Of a stretch of DNA of 64,000 nt, positions 63,739-64,000 are shown piece by piece (the stretch's first letter is position 1; each line of letters begins with the position of its first letter). Location of the stretch: NCBI RefSeq assembly GCF_001484605.1, contig NZ_CP013747.1, forward strand, positions 4,650,001 to 4,714,000, given 5' to 3'. The position numbers were made by a program, and so were the translations under genes. Origin of the DNA: Pseudarthrobacter sulfonivorans. GTDB taxonomy: Bacteria > Actinomycetota > Actinomycetes > Actinomycetales > Micrococcaceae. A model generated the notes under the pieces. That model did not search any database, was not told the DNA's origin, and saw only the letters and a program-made list of their open reading frames with translations.

Positions 63739-64000
63739 GTGCGCCTGATCCAGGTGGCCCAGCAGGCACATGACCTCCAGCGGGCCGCAGAGTTCTATTC
63801 ACAACTGCTCGGGGTGCAGCCAGCGGCGGTCTACGACCCGCCGGGACTGCTGTTCTTCGATCTCGACGGCGTCCGGCTCCTGCTGGAGCGCGGCGCACCG
63901 TCGTCGGTCCTGTATCTGGAGGTGGAGGACGTCCGGACTAGCATCAGCGTCCTGCAGGGCAGGGGAGTGGAAGTAGTTGCGCGGCCGCAGGTGATCTTCC
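63739..64000 (+). CDS. VOC-family (glyoxalase-like) protein, cut by window end
   Basis: The GTG at 63739 follows gggaggc. The 87 visible codons read a VOC/PhnB-like domain: DLQRAAEFYSQLLGVQPAAV, GLLFFDLDGVRLLLERG and VLYLEVEDVRTSISVLQGRG, the usual first beta-alpha-beta-beta-beta module and the start of the second. The 3' end lies beyond the window. Confidence 0.85.
   Translation, partial: MRLIQVAQQAHDLQRAAEFYSQLLGVQPAAVYDPPGLLFFDLDGVRLLLERGAPSSVLYLEVEDVRTSISVLQGRGVEVVARPQVIF

Overview
The window is high-GC actinobacterial chromosome. Gene content and order (comEA-comEC-holA-rpsT-lepA-hemW-hrcA-dnaJ-rsmE-phoH-ybeY-era, ctaCDF, ctaE-qcrCAB), frequent GTG starts, an actinobacterial bc1-aa3 oxidase and mycothiol-era style housekeeping genes suggest the family Micrococcaceae, close to Arthrobacter/Pseudarthrobacter. 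This placement is inference from the genes, not from a search.

Layout. (1) 1-3.76 kb: a SnoaL-like gene flanked by degenerate direct repeats, then the DNA-uptake genes comEA and comEC and the first 53 codons of holA. (2) 3.76-24.12 kb: a roughly 20 kb accessory island inserted inside the comEC-holA junction. It is bounded by a ~1.08 kb direct duplication of comEC 3' plus holA 5' sequence. The left copy completes comEC and leaves holA truncated; the right copy is a 5'-truncated comEC followed by the complete holA. The copies differ by about 3% with mostly third-position changes, which fits integration of a circular molecule carrying a homologous segment from a relative. The island is full of gene scraps: methyltransferase, SRAP, SMR transporter, VOC, NACHT-defence N-terminus, a cytochrome b piece, a frameshifted winged-helix regulator and a TniB-like ATPase tail. 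It also has intact genes: an LLM oxidoreductase, CGNR protein, GlxA regulator, isochorismatase, GNAT-like protein, Na+/H+ antiporter, LuxR regulator, serine recombinase and secreted GH-like protein.

The most original part of the island is 15.8-17.2 kb: two tandem, nearly identical tiny preproteins (42 and 40 aa), predicted to release 13-14 residue peptides sharing an L-(S/T)-N-H-x-E-P core, followed after one base by a six-TPR protein. The layout resembles peptide-pheromone/TPR receptor pairs (RRNPP type) but no DNA-binding domain is visible in the TPR protein. Downstream lie two tandem paralogous membrane proteins, a small secreted protein and more membrane proteins, several sharing the same leader sequence.

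(3) 25-50 kb: core genes for replication, ribosome, translation (lepA), heme chaperone hemW, the heat-shock pair hrcA-dnaJ under a CIRCE operator, rsmE, phoH-ybeY-CBS-era, an LCP cell-wall ligase, an M13 peptidase, leuA, recO-uppS, an alpha/beta hydrolase and pyrD. (4) 50-62 kb: an M20 peptidase, erpA and the aerobic respiratory chain (ctaCDF forward; ctaE-qcrCAB reverse), interrupted by HPr and a divergent DasR-like GntR regulator with a dre-like operator between them. (5) 61.7-64 kb: trpD, an Lrp-type small protein, a DUF3054 membrane protein and a VOC gene cut by the window end. No rRNA, tRNA, CRISPR array or prophage structural gene was seen.
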